Below are positions 51,324 to 59,734 of a stretch of DNA of 64,000 nt, in pieces. Numbering within the stretch: the stretch's first letter is position 1; the number at the start of each line of letters is the position of its first letter. The stretch covers positions 62,001 through 126,000 of the forward strand of contig CAWDMB010000008.1 of the NCBI GenBank assembly GCA_963803375.1, read 5' to 3'. A program made the position numbers and the translations under genes. The notes under the pieces were generated by a model. The model saw only the letters and a program-made list of their open reading frames with translations. It did no database searches and was not told where the DNA came from. The DNA comes from JAOPZW01 sp963803375. Its GTDB lineage: Bacteria; Actinomycetota; Thermoleophilia; Solirubrobacterales; Solirubrobacteraceae.

Positions 51324-51978
51324 GTAGGGCCGCCTCGTCGGCGACGATCTCCAGCTGCGAGCGATGCAGCAGCGACGCGGGCACCGCGTCCTGCGGGCGC
51401 TCGAGCACGCGCGCGAGCATCGGCGCCTTCTCGGCGCCCGTGACGAGCATGAGGATCCGCCGGGACTCGTTGAGCTTGCCCAGCGTCAGCGTGACGCGTT
51501 CGGACGGCGGCTTGGGCGAGTCGAACACGGCCACGCAGATGCCCGCGGCGTGCAGCTGAGGGTGGCCGGGGAAGAGCGAGGCCGTGTGACCGTCGGGGCC
51601 CAGGCCTTGCAGCGCGACGTCGATCACGGTCCCGTCGAGCCTGCGCGCGTAGGCCGCGGCGGCGCCCTCGGGCCCGAGCTCGACCGCGACCGGGTGCCAG
51701 GTCGCGCCGGGCGCGTCGAGCGACGTCGAGCAGAGCCGGTGCGTCGAGTCGGAGCTGTCGAGCGGCACGACGCGCTCGTCGCCGTACCAGAGGTGCACGT
51801 CGCTCCAGTCGGGCAGCCTGGGCCCCAGCGCCTCGAGCACGGGCGGGACGTTCGAGCCCCCCGAGAGCGCGACGTGCGCGGCGCCGCGCACGGTGCGCGC
51901 GGCGTCGATCGCGGTGGCCAGCACGTCGGTGGCGCGAGCGGCGGCCGCCTCGAGGTCCGCGCACCGGGACACGATCAC
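51316..51978 (-). CDS. pgl: 6-phosphogluconolactonase
   Basis: The 220-residue enzyme hydrolyses 6-phosphogluconolactone, the second step of the oxidative pentose phosphate pathway. Motifs of the DevB/SOL family are present: HVALSGGSNVPPVLEAL, WSDVHLWYGDERVVPLDSSDSTHRL, VIDVALQGLGPDGHTASLFPG and ERVTLTLGKLNESRRILMLVTGAEK. GTG 51978 is preceded by an AGGTGGTGAGGG ribosome region. The gene is on the same strand as zwf and opcA but is separated from them by the CapA and IMPase-like genes. Confidence 0.92.
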   Translation of the reverse strand: MIVSRCADLEAAAARATDVLATAIDAARTVRGAAHVALSGGSNVPPVLEALGPRLPDWSDVHLWYGDERVVPLDSSDSTHRLCSTSLDAPGATWHPVAVELGPEGAAAAYARRLDGTVIDVALQGLGPDGHTASLFPGHPQLHAAGICVAVFDSPKPPSERVTLTLGKLNESRRILMLVTGAEKAPMLARVLERPQDAVPASLLHRSQLEIVADEAALRG

Positions 51979-52152
51979 GCCCTCACCACCTCCCGGCAGT
52001 CCGACCGGAGCGTGTCGTCGGCGATCGGCGGGCACGGGCTGCCGCCGAGGGGGATTTCACCGACGAGCGCGCGCACGCGCCAACCCTACCCGGGAGGGGC
52101 GCGGGCGAAGATTCGGCTGATGTATCCGGTTGGCTTGAGGTTGGCCGCGCAG

Positions 52153-53304
52153 CTAGCCGGGCAGCCGGCGGGGCACGGGACGCAGGCCGGGACGCCGGCC
52201 GACGACCCCGACCGTCCGCGCCCATGACGCCCGCAGGGCCGCGGCAGGCGCCTGGCCGCGGCGCAGCGCGCGGCCGACGGGTAGCACCGTGTAGTCGGGA
52301 TGGCGCACCCACGTGGGCACGTAGTCGACCCTGGTGACCCGGCTGCGCGCCCCCTCGACCCGCACGTGCAGGAGCACGAGGATGCCGTCCTGGCTCGCCG
52401 TGGCGCAGCACGCCGCGGTCTGGTTGGAGAGCAGGTTGCCCTCGCCGAAGACGACCCATCGCCCGCGCACGCGGCGGATCGGCTGCACGACGTGGACGTG
52501 CTGCCCGACGATCGCCGTGATCGCGCGCGAGCGCGCCAGGCGACGCGCGAGCGCGACCTGCGCGGCGTCCGGCGCGGCGCGGTACTCGGTGCCCCAGTGG
52601 AGGTTGACGACGACGACCTGCGCGCCCCCGCGCCGGGCGCGCCGCGCGTCGCGCACGATGCGCCCGGGCGAGGCGAGGCGCACCGACCACGGGTGGGGCG
52701 GCCGGATCCCGTTGGTGATCGTCGTGTACGCGAGGTAGGCGACCCGCACGCCGCGCGCGCGCAGGATGAGGATCCGTCGCGCGCCGCGCGGGCGCGCGGC
52801 CGAGCCCGTGTGACGGACCCGCGCGCGATCGAGGGCGCGGATCGTCGCGTCGACGCCGCGCTGGCCACCGTCGAGCGTGTGGTTGGAGGCCGTGTCGCAG
52901 GCGTCCCAGCCCGTGCGGCGGATGGCGCGGGCGAGCGCCGTCGGCGTGTTGAAGACCGGGTAGCCGCGCGGCGGCGCGTCGCTCATCGGCGTCTCGACGT
53001 GACAGAGCGCGAGGTCGGCGCCGCGGATCCAGGGGCGCACCGCGCGCAGCATCGGGGCGAAGGCGTAGCCGCGCCCGCCGGCCAGGCTGCGGGCGCGCAG
53101 CCACACGGGCGAGTGGATCAGGAGGTCGCCGTTGACCTCGATCGTGAGGTCGACGGGCTTCGGCCCCGGCGCCGGCGCCGCCCGGGCTGCGGACCGTACG
53201 GGGGCCACGGGCGGCTCGGACCCCGATCCTCCGGCCGCGTCGCTGCCGCAGCCGGCGACGGCGAGCACGAGCGCGAGCGGCGCGCGCGGGCCGAGGCGGA
53301 GCAT
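52153..53304 (-). CDS. CapA-family lipoprotein (metallophosphatase fold)
   Basis: The 383-residue protein has a lipoprotein signal (LALVLAVAGCGSD, lipobox Cys at 19) and a CapA/PgsA domain: LTIEVNGDLLIHSPVW, LALCHVETPMSD, SNHTLDGGQRGVDATIRALDRARVRHTG, VVNLHWGTEY, IVGQHVHVVQPI and VFGEGNLLSNQ. These residues form a calcineurin-like metal site. Family members take part in poly-gamma-glutamate or capsule synthesis, but no pgsBC genes are nearby, so the polymer is unknown. ATG 53304 is a clean start. Confidence 0.88.
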   Translation of the reverse strand: MLRLGPRAPLALVLAVAGCGSDAAGGSGSEPPVAPVRSAARAAPAPGPKPVDLTIEVNGDLLIHSPVWLRARSLAGGRGYAFAPMLRAVRPWIRGADLALCHVETPMSDAPPRGYPVFNTPTALARAIRRTGWDACDTASNHTLDGGQRGVDATIRALDRARVRHTGSAARPRGARRILILRARGVRVAYLAYTTITNGIRPPHPWSVRLASPGRIVRDARRARRGGAQVVVVNLHWGTEYRAAPDAAQVALARRLARSRAITAIVGQHVHVVQPIRRVRGRWVVFGEGNLLSNQTAACCATASQDGILVLLHVRVEGARSRVTRVDYVPTWVRHPDYTVLPVGRALRRGQAPAAALRASWARTVGVVGRRPGLRPVPRRLPG

Positions 53305-53346
53305 GGGTCGGAGCCTAGATGAGTTCTGCCACGGCCCGGCGATGAG

Positions 53347-53406
53347 CCGAGTGCTGGAAAAGGCGTCCAGATGACGCCTTGGTCAGCACTCGGGCGGAGT
53401 TCGCCC
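53347..53406. other. Structured hairpin in a divergent intergenic region
   Basis: A 10-bp stem (CCGAGTGCTG / CAGCACTCGG, 53347-53356 with 53384-53393), a 3x3 internal loop and a 7-bp inner stem (AAGGCGT / ACGCCTT) with a 7-base loop make one long hairpin. A second small hairpin (GGGCG-GAGTT-CGCCC) follows directly. It lies between divergent starts (53304 minus, 53509 plus), where a terminator is not expected. Confidence 0.6.
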
Positions 53407-53508
53407 CTAGACGCCGAGCATCACCCGCTCACGTGACGGTGTGAAAAGCTCGTGAAGGACACCGCCTGATCACGTCCGCGCGCGGGCGGCGGCCTAGCGT
53501 CCGGTCCC

Positions 53509-54348
53509 ATGGACGTCCAGGCGCCGGCCGGCGAGCTCGAGGAGATCGCGGGCCTCGCCGCGCGCAAGGCCGGCCGCGAGCTGCTGGCGCGCTTCGGGAC
53601 GGCGCCAGCGTGCGACCGGCTCGCCGAGGCCTCGGTCGCCTCGGTGCTCGCCCACCGGCGCCCCGACGACGGCATCCTCGGGCGCCACGGGATCTGCGAC
53701 CGCCCCGGATCGAGCGGCCTGCGCTGGATCGTCGAGCCCCTCGACGGTGCCGGCGACTACGCGCGCGGCGTGCCGCTGTGGTGCGTCGCGCTGGCGTGCG
53801 AGGACGGCGCGGGGACCGTGGCCGCAGTCGTCCACGACCCTGTGCGCGACGAGACGTTCGCCGCGGCCCGCGGGCGCCCGGCGACGCTCGGCGGCGCCGA
53901 GCTCGAGCCCGGCCCGGCGCCCGCGCTGGCCACCGCGACGCTCGCCGCGAGCGTGGCCTGCTCCTCGGACGCGGAGGCCAAGCGCCTCGGCAAGCTCGCC
54001 AAGCGCCTCTTCGTAGGGGTCGGCGAGCGCCGCAGCCTCGGGTCGGCCGCGCTCGAGCTCGCCTGGACGGCCGCCGGGCGCTTCGACCTCTGCTACCTCG
54101 AGCGCCGCGTAGGCTCGGGCGAGGTCGACGCCGGGCTCTTCCTCTGCCAGCGCGCCGGCTTGAGAGTGCATCGCCTGGCGCCGCTGCGCGACGAGCTGCC
54201 GCCGCGCTTCGTCGTCGCGCCCGCCACGCTCGCGGGCGAGGTCCTCCAGCGCGTCGGGCCGCCGGCCAAGCAGCGCCGCGAGGCCGCCCAGCGCGGCGGC
54301 CCGAGCCCCGAGAGCGTCCGCCGCGCGCTGCGCCTGCACCGGGGCTAG
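53509..54348 (+). CDS. Inositol-monophosphatase-family protein with altered active site
   Basis: The 279-residue protein keeps the family fold: RWIVEPLDGAGDYARGVPLWCVALAC, GRPATLGG, GSAALELAWTAAGRFDLCYLERRVGSGEVDAGLFLCQRAGLRV. Several metal-site residues differ. The GEE region reads ILGRHG (Arg59), the DPLDGT motif reads EPLDGA (Glu76, Ala81) and the late WDxAAG reads EVDAGLFLCQRAG, keeping one Asp. Ordinary IMPase activity is therefore doubtful. ATG 53509 is clear. It converges with opcA and is divergent from capA. Confidence 0.75.
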   Translation: MDVQAPAGELEEIAGLAARKAGRELLARFGTAPACDRLAEASVASVLAHRRPDDGILGRHGICDRPGSSGLRWIVEPLDGAGDYARGVPLWCVALACEDGAGTVAAVVHDPVRDETFAAARGRPATLGGAELEPGPAPALATATLAASVACSSDAEAKRLGKLAKRLFVGVGERRSLGSAALELAWTAAGRFDLCYLERRVGSGEVDAGLFLCQRAGLRVHRLAPLRDELPPRFVVAPATLAGEVLQRVGPPAKQRREAAQRGGPSPESVRRALRLHRG

Positions 54349-54377
54349 CAACGAACGCCGCCGCCGCCGCCAGGGGC

Positions 54378-55448
54378 TCAGGCCGCGAGCCGCGCGGCGG
54401 CCTCGAGCGCGGGCCCGTAGGTCGGATCGCGCAGCAGCGCCTGGCGGATGCCCTCGCCGAGGATGCCCGACTCGCCGCGCGAGGCGCCGAGCACGGTCCA
54501 TGAGCGCTCGTCGCCACGACGGTTGCGGTAGTTGGCCTGCAGGCCGCCGGGCCCGCGGTCGAGCGCGAGGTGCCGGCCGGAGGCGGTCTCGAGCGTCACG
54601 CCGGCGAGGCCGCGCACCGACTGGCTCGGCTCTGGCTGCAGGCGCAGCGCGACGTCCTGGCGGCGTCCGTGCGCCGAGCCCACGAGGTCGCCGTTGCGGC
54701 TGATGAGCGGCGCGACCTGCCAGCGCAGGCGCGACGCCAGCCAGCCGATGAGGAGCATCGCCGCCGCCTCGCTCTCGGGGTGGTGGCGGATCGTCACCGC
54801 GCTGATCGTCGCGAGGTCGGGCCGCAGGTGGTCGGGGTCGAACGTCGCGGCCACGCGCTCGCGCCACGGCGTCGAGCGCAGCCACGCGAGGTCGACGACG
54901 TAGACGCGCTCGGAGAGCGAGCACGCGCGCAGCAGGCCCTCGCGGACGTCGGGCTCGTCGACGGTGTCGAGGAGGACGACCTGGGCCAGCGGCACGAGGC
55001 TCGCGACCGCGTCGGCGTGCCCGTGAGGCGACCACAGCACCGTCGGCAGGTCGGTGACCACGAGCGGGTCGACGATCGTGTCCAGGCCGGCCAGGTGGCG
55101 CTCGCCGACGTCGACGATGACGGTCTCGCGCAGGAGCGCGAACTCGTGGGCCTGGGGATGGACGTCGCTGGCGATCGTCGCGACGGCGTCGAGCTGCTCG
55201 CGGCCGGGCTCGACCTCGCAGACGACCGTGCGCGACGCGTGGTAGCGCCCGACGCCGCGCAGGCGGTTGGCGATCTCGCCGCTCCAGGCCTTGTCGACGA
55301 TGCAGACGAGGTTCAGCGCACGCGCGGGGACGAAGCTCGCGTTCTCCTGGTGGCGCTCGTACAGCATCGCACGCAGCGCCGCCTCGACCTTCCCCGGCGT
55401 CGTGTCCTGGGCGCTCCAGTGGCTGTCCGAGACCCCGGGCACCGCCAC
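54378..55448 (-). CDS. opcA: Glucose-6-phosphate dehydrogenase assembly protein OpcA
   Basis: The 356-residue protein matches OpcA: LNLVCIVDKAWSGEIANRL near the start, TDLPTVLWSPHGHADAVASLVPLAQVVLLDTVDEPD in the middle, DLAWLRSTPWRERVAATFDP, and a C-terminal GILGEGIRQALLRDPTYGPALEAAARL. In actinobacteria and cyanobacteria OpcA activates or assembles Zwf. GTG 55448 lies 3 bp after the zwf stop, so the two are tightly coupled, as expected for the actinobacterial tal-pgi-zwf-opcA order. Confidence 0.95.
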   Translation of the reverse strand: MAVPGVSDSHWSAQDTTPGKVEAALRAMLYERHQENASFVPARALNLVCIVDKAWSGEIANRLRGVGRYHASRTVVCEVEPGREQLDAVATIASDVHPQAHEFALLRETVIVDVGERHLAGLDTIVDPLVVTDLPTVLWSPHGHADAVASLVPLAQVVLLDTVDEPDVREGLLRACSLSERVYVVDLAWLRSTPWRERVAATFDPDHLRPDLATISAVTIRHHPESEAAAMLLIGWLASRLRWQVAPLISRNGDLVGSAHGRRQDVALRLQPEPSQSVRGLAGVTLETASGRHLALDRGPGGLQANYRNRRGDERSWTVLGASRGESGILGEGIRQALLRDPTYGPALEAAARLAA

Positions 55449-55451
55449 GCA

Positions 55452-56978
55452 CTAGATCCGGCGCCACTCCTGGCCGGGGACGAGGATCCGCTCGGCCTCG
55501 GGCGGCCCCTGCGAGCCCGCCTCGTACTGGGGCAGCGGGCCGGGCGCGTCCTCCCATGTGCGCACGATCGGATCGACGATCCGCCACTGCGCCTCGACCT
55601 CGTCGTTGCGCGTGAAGAGCGTCGCGTCGCCGCGCATGGCGTCCATGATCAGGCGCTCGTATGCCTCGGGCGACTGCGACAGGAACGACGTCCCGTAGAG
55701 GAACTCCATGTTCACCGGGCGGATCTTCATCCGCGTGCCGGGGATCTTCGCGCCGAGCGAGAGCGCGACGCCCTCGTTGGGCTGCACGGTGAGGATCAGC
55801 TGGTTGGGCTTGACGCCGAGCGAGCCGTCCTGGCTGAAGGCGAGGTGGGGCACCGGCTTGAGCTGGATCGCAATCTCGGTGACCTTGCGCGCGAGGCGCT
55901 TGCCGGTGCGGATGTAGAACGGCACGCCGGCCCAGCGCCAGTTGTCGACCTCGAGGCGCAGCGCGGCGTAGGTCTCGGTGTTGGAGTCGGGCGGCACGTC
56001 GGGCTCCTCGAGGTAGCCGGGCACGTGCTCGCCGCCCGACTCGCCCGCGCCGTACTGCGCGCGCACGGCGATGTCGTCGAGATCGCCCTCGCTCGGCGGG
56101 TGGATCGAGTGCAGGACCTTGACCTTCTCGTTGCGCACCTCGGCGGCGGTGAAGTTCACCGGCGGCTCCATGGCCACGTGGCAGAGCAGCTGGAGCATGT
56201 GGTTCTGGATCAGGTCGCGCAGCGCCCCCGCGCTGTCGTAGTAGCCCGCGCGCGAGCCGATCCCGACGTCCTCGGCCGCCGTGATCTGCACCTGCTCGAT
56301 GTAGTTGCGGTTCCACAACGGCTCGAAGAGCCCGTTGGCGAACCGGAACGCCATGATGTTCTGGACGGTCTCCTTGCCGAGGTAGTGGTCGATCCGCAAG
56401 ACCTGCTGCTCGTCGAAGACGGCGAGCACCTCGCGGTTGAGCGCCTCGGCCTGGGCGAGCGTCGTGCCGAACGGCTTCTCGATCACGATGCGCACGTCGG
56501 CGCCGTCGAGACGGTCCATCCCGCGCTCGCCGAGCCGGCCCGCGATCACCGGGAAGAACGACGGCGCCGTCGAGAGGTAGAACGCGCGGTTCAGGCGCTG
56601 GCCGGCCGCCTCGTCGAAGCCCTTGAGCGTCGTCTCGAGCGTCTCGTAGACCGCGGGGTCGTCGAAGGTCCCGGGCACGTACTTGGCATGCTCGAGCAGC
56701 TTCTCGAGCACGGCCTCGTCGGGCTCGCGCCGCGAGTATTGCCGGATCGCCTCGATCGCCATCGCGCGGAATTCGCCGTGCGGCATGTCCGACCGCGAGA
56801 CGCCGACGAGCTCGAAGCGCTCGGGCAGCGCGCCCTCGTGCGCGAGGTTGTAGATCGCCGGCAGGATCTTGCGGTGCGCGAGGTCGCCCGTCGCGCCGAA
56901 GATGACGAGCGTCGTCGGGTGGATCGGGAGGCGCTCGAGCCCCTCGGTGAGCGGGTTGGTCGCCTCGACGACGGTCAT
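55452..56978 (-). CDS. zwf: Glucose-6-phosphate 1-dehydrogenase
   Basis: The 508-residue enzyme oxidises glucose-6-phosphate to 6-phosphogluconolactone with NADP+. Motifs: LVIFGATGDLAHRKILPAIYNL (dinucleotide fold), RIVIEKPFGTTLAQA, LRIDHYLGKETVQNI with the catalytic His and binding Lys, NYIEQVQITAAEDVGIGSRAGYYDSAGALRDLIQNHMLQLL, and PFYIRTGKRLARKVTEI. Length is normal. ATG 56978 overlaps the tal-pgi stop (ATGA type), so expression is coupled both upstream and downstream. Confidence 0.97.
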   Translation of the reverse strand: MTVVEATNPLTEGLERLPIHPTTLVIFGATGDLAHRKILPAIYNLAHEGALPERFELVGVSRSDMPHGEFRAMAIEAIRQYSRREPDEAVLEKLLEHAKYVPGTFDDPAVYETLETTLKGFDEAAGQRLNRAFYLSTAPSFFPVIAGRLGERGMDRLDGADVRIVIEKPFGTTLAQAEALNREVLAVFDEQQVLRIDHYLGKETVQNIMAFRFANGLFEPLWNRNYIEQVQITAAEDVGIGSRAGYYDSAGALRDLIQNHMLQLLCHVAMEPPVNFTAAEVRNEKVKVLHSIHPPSEGDLDDIAVRAQYGAGESGGEHVPGYLEEPDVPPDSNTETYAALRLEVDNWRWAGVPFYIRTGKRLARKVTEIAIQLKPVPHLAFSQDGSLGVKPNQLILTVQPNEGVALSLGAKIPGTRMKIRPVNMEFLYGTSFLSQSPEAYERLIMDAMRGDATLFTRNDEVEAQWRIVDPIVRTWEDAPGPLPQYEAGSQGPPEAERILVPGQEWRRI

Positions 56979-59716
56979 CAGGGCATTCCTCGCAGGCGCT
57001 CGGCCAGCGCTCGGATCGCGCCCGCGGGGTCCTCGCCGGAGAGCGTGACGCGCTCGGCCGGAAGTCCGTGGCCGCGCAGGGTGTCGAGGTCGCCGATCGC
57101 CTGTGCGTGCTTGAGGCGCGTGAAGCCGTAGTCCGCGGCGGGGATCTCGACGTCGGGCTCGGAGTCGTGGACGAGCGCCAGGAAGCGCCCGTTCGGCGCG
57201 CCGCCCTTGTGCAGCTGGCCCGTCGAGTGCAAAAAGCGCGGGCCGTAGCCGAAGGTCGTGGCCACCTTCGCGCGGTCGCGCACGACGGTCCGCAGCTCGG
57301 TCGCCGCCGCGTCGACCGCGTCGCTCGGGGCGAGGTAGCCCATGACAGCGAGGAAGCGCGGGGCGGCGAGGCCGTCGACGAGCGCGCGCAGCGCGGCGTC
57401 GTCGGCGTCGGGCTGGTCCTGGCCGTCCTCGGCCAGGACCCGGTTGGTGTTGTCCTTGGCCTCCTGGACGTTGGGCTGGTCGAAGGGGTTGATCTCGAGC
57501 ACCCAGCCGGCGACGGCGATTGCGAACTCGGCGAAGAAGAACAGCCGCCCCAGGTCCGCCGGACCCGCGATCTCGCGCACGATCACGGGGTGGCCGGCCT
57601 GCGCGAGCGCCTGCACCTTCGCGTCGGTCTCCGCGTCGGGGGACCCGGCGTTGCGCAGGTGCAGGAAGACGCGGTCGGAGCCGTAGGCCCCGGGCGCGCC
57701 GAGTTGCTCGCCGACGACGGGCACGATGCCCTTGCCGTGCTTGCCGGTCGACTCGGCGATGAGCTGCTCGACCCAGAGGCCGAAGCTCGCGAGCGGCGGG
57801 TCGACGACGTAGGTGAGCTTGTCGCGCCCGGCGAGCGCGAGCTCGCCCCATGCGACCCCGAGCCAGAGGCCGTCGGAGACGTCGCTCTGCTGGGTGTTCT
57901 GCTCGGCCACACCCGCGCTGTCGAGCAGGCCCTCGACGTCGGCGCCCATGAGCGCCGCCGGCACGAGGCCGAAGTACGACAGCGCGCTGTAGCGCCCGCC
58001 GATGTCGGGGTCGTTGAGGAAGATCCGCCGGAACCCGTGCTCGCGGGCGAGCTGCTCGAGGCCCGAGCCGTGGTCGGTGATGGCTACGAAGGCCGCGCCC
58101 TCGCCGCGCCGCGACCAGAAGTGCTTGAACAGCGAGAGCGTCTCGATCGTCCCGCCCGACTTCGTGGAGACGAGGAACAGCGCGTGCTCGAGGTCGATCG
58201 CGCTCTCGACCGCGCGGATCGCGCCCGCGTCGGTCGAGTCGAGCACGTGCAGGCGCGGGCGACCCCGCTCCGACCCACCAGCTTCGCCGGTGTGTGCCCG
58301 GCCGAAGGAGCGGCGGATGACCTCGGGGGCCAGCGACGATCCGCCCATGCCGAGCAGGACGACGTCCGTCGTGCCGGCGTCGCGCACCTCGTCGGCGAAG
58401 GCGACGAGGTCGGCGAGGTGCTCGCGCATCGACTCGGGCACCGTGAGCCAGCCCAGGCGGTTGCCGACCTCGGGCGCGCCGTGCTCGCCCCACAGCGTGT
58501 CGTCCTTGCGCCAGAGGCGCTGGGCGACCTGCTCCGCGCGCGCGCGCCCGACGCGCTCGGCGATGCGCGGCTCGAGCTCGCCGGGGATCGAGCCCTCGAC
58601 GCTCGCCGGGCGCTCGAGCACGACGCTCTCGCGCTTGGAATCGATCCCGGCGAGCAGCTTCTCCATCGGCTCGACGAACTTGTCGACCCCGTCCTTCAGG
58701 AGCTTGCGCGTGACGTCGCTGAGGTCGATGCCGGCGTCCTCGAGCGCCCGCAGGTCCGCGGTCGGGTCCTGATCGGCGGTCGCGCCGTCGATCGTCGCGT
58801 GGTCGGCGGCGGCGAGGAGCGTGTTCATCGGCATCGTGTTGACGGTGTCGGGGGCGACGAGGCCGTCGACGTACATCGTGTCGGCGTACTTGGGGTCCTT
58901 GACGCCGGTCGAGGCCCACAGCGGGCGCTGCACCGCGGCGCCGGCCGCGCGCAGCCGGGCGAAGCGCTCGCCGCCGAAGATCTGCTTGAAGCGCTGGTAG
59001 GCGGCGCGGGCGTTGGCCACGCCCGCCCTGCCCATGAGCTCGTCCTGGCCCGCGCCCTCCAGGCGCTTGTCGACCTCGGTGTCCACGCGCGAGACGAAGA
59101 AGGAGGCGACGGAGCTGTTGTCGAGCGGCTTGCCCTCCTCGAGGCGGCGCTCGAGCCCGCGGAGGTAGGCGTCGGCGACGTGCGCGTACTCCTCGACGCC
59201 GAAGAGGAGCGTGACGTTTATGTTCAGCCCCTCGTAGATCATCTCCTCGATCGCCGGATAGCCGGCCTCGGTGCCGGGGATCTTGATCATGAGGTTGGGG
59301 CGGCCCACGCGCCGCCAGTACTCGCGCGCCTGGGCCATCGTGCGCTCGGTGTCGAACGCGAGGTCGGGGTCGACCTCGAGCGAGACGAAGCCGTCGCGGC
59401 CGTCGGCGTCCTCGTAGACCGGGCGCAGGATGTCGCAGGCGTCCTGGATGTCGCGGATCGCGAGCTCCCGGTAGATCTCGCGCGTACTGCGTCCCTCGGC
59501 GGCCAGCTCGCGGAGCCGGTCGTCGTAGTCCTCGGAGCCGAGCATGGCCTGGTTGAAGATCGTCGGGTTCGAGGTCACGCCGCGCAGCGAGTCCTCCTCG
59601 ACGAGCCGTTCGAGCTCGCCGCCGACGATGAGGCTGCGCTTGATCTGGTCCAGCCATGGGCTGGTGCCCGCCGCCACGAGGGCGGCGAGACGCTCGTTCA
59701 CCTGCTGGGTGGCCAT
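56978..59716 (-). CDS. Bifunctional transaldolase / glucose-6-phosphate isomerase
   Basis: The 912-residue fusion has an N-terminal transaldolase (about 1-365: SLRGVTSNPTIFNQAM, NVTLLFGVEEYAHVADAYLRGL, PLWASTGVKDPKYADTMYVDGL) and a C-terminal phosphoglucose isomerase (about 390-900: VVLLGMGGSSLAPEVI, LFLVSTKSGGTIETLSLFKHFW, EINPFDQPNVQEAKDNT, FLHSTGQLHKGG). Both sets of catalytic residues appear present (transaldolase Lys in LMIKIPGT, isomerase Glu and Lys). Such fusions occur in some actinobacteria and cyanobacteria and join the two branches of hexose-phosphate supply. A GGGAGAG ribosome site precedes ATG 59716. Confidence 0.95.
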   Translation of the reverse strand: MATQQVNERLAALVAAGTSPWLDQIKRSLIVGGELERLVEEDSLRGVTSNPTIFNQAMLGSEDYDDRLRELAAEGRSTREIYRELAIRDIQDACDILRPVYEDADGRDGFVSLEVDPDLAFDTERTMAQAREYWRRVGRPNLMIKIPGTEAGYPAIEEMIYEGLNINVTLLFGVEEYAHVADAYLRGLERRLEEGKPLDNSSVASFFVSRVDTEVDKRLEGAGQDELMGRAGVANARAAYQRFKQIFGGERFARLRAAGAAVQRPLWASTGVKDPKYADTMYVDGLVAPDTVNTMPMNTLLAAADHATIDGATADQDPTADLRALEDAGIDLSDVTRKLLKDGVDKFVEPMEKLLAGIDSKRESVVLERPASVEGSIPGELEPRIAERVGRARAEQVAQRLWRKDDTLWGEHGAPEVGNRLGWLTVPESMREHLADLVAFADEVRDAGTTDVVLLGMGGSSLAPEVIRRSFGRAHTGEAGGSERGRPRLHVLDSTDAGAIRAVESAIDLEHALFLVSTKSGGTIETLSLFKHFWSRRGEGAAFVAITDHGSGLEQLAREHGFRRIFLNDPDIGGRYSALSYFGLVPAALMGADVEGLLDSAGVAEQNTQQSDVSDGLWLGVAWGELALAGRDKLTYVVDPPLASFGLWVEQLIAESTGKHGKGIVPVVGEQLGAPGAYGSDRVFLHLRNAGSPDAETDAKVQALAQAGHPVIVREIAGPADLGRLFFFAEFAIAVAGWVLEINPFDQPNVQEAKDNTNRVLAEDGQDQPDADDAALRALVDGLAAPRFLAVMGYLAPSDAVDAAATELRTVVRDRAKVATTFGYGPRFLHSTGQLHKGGAPNGRFLALVHDSEPDVEIPAADYGFTRLKHAQAIGDLDTLRGHGLPAERVTLSGEDPAGAIRALAERLRGMP

Positions 59717-59734
59717 CGTCTCTCCCGTTCCTGG

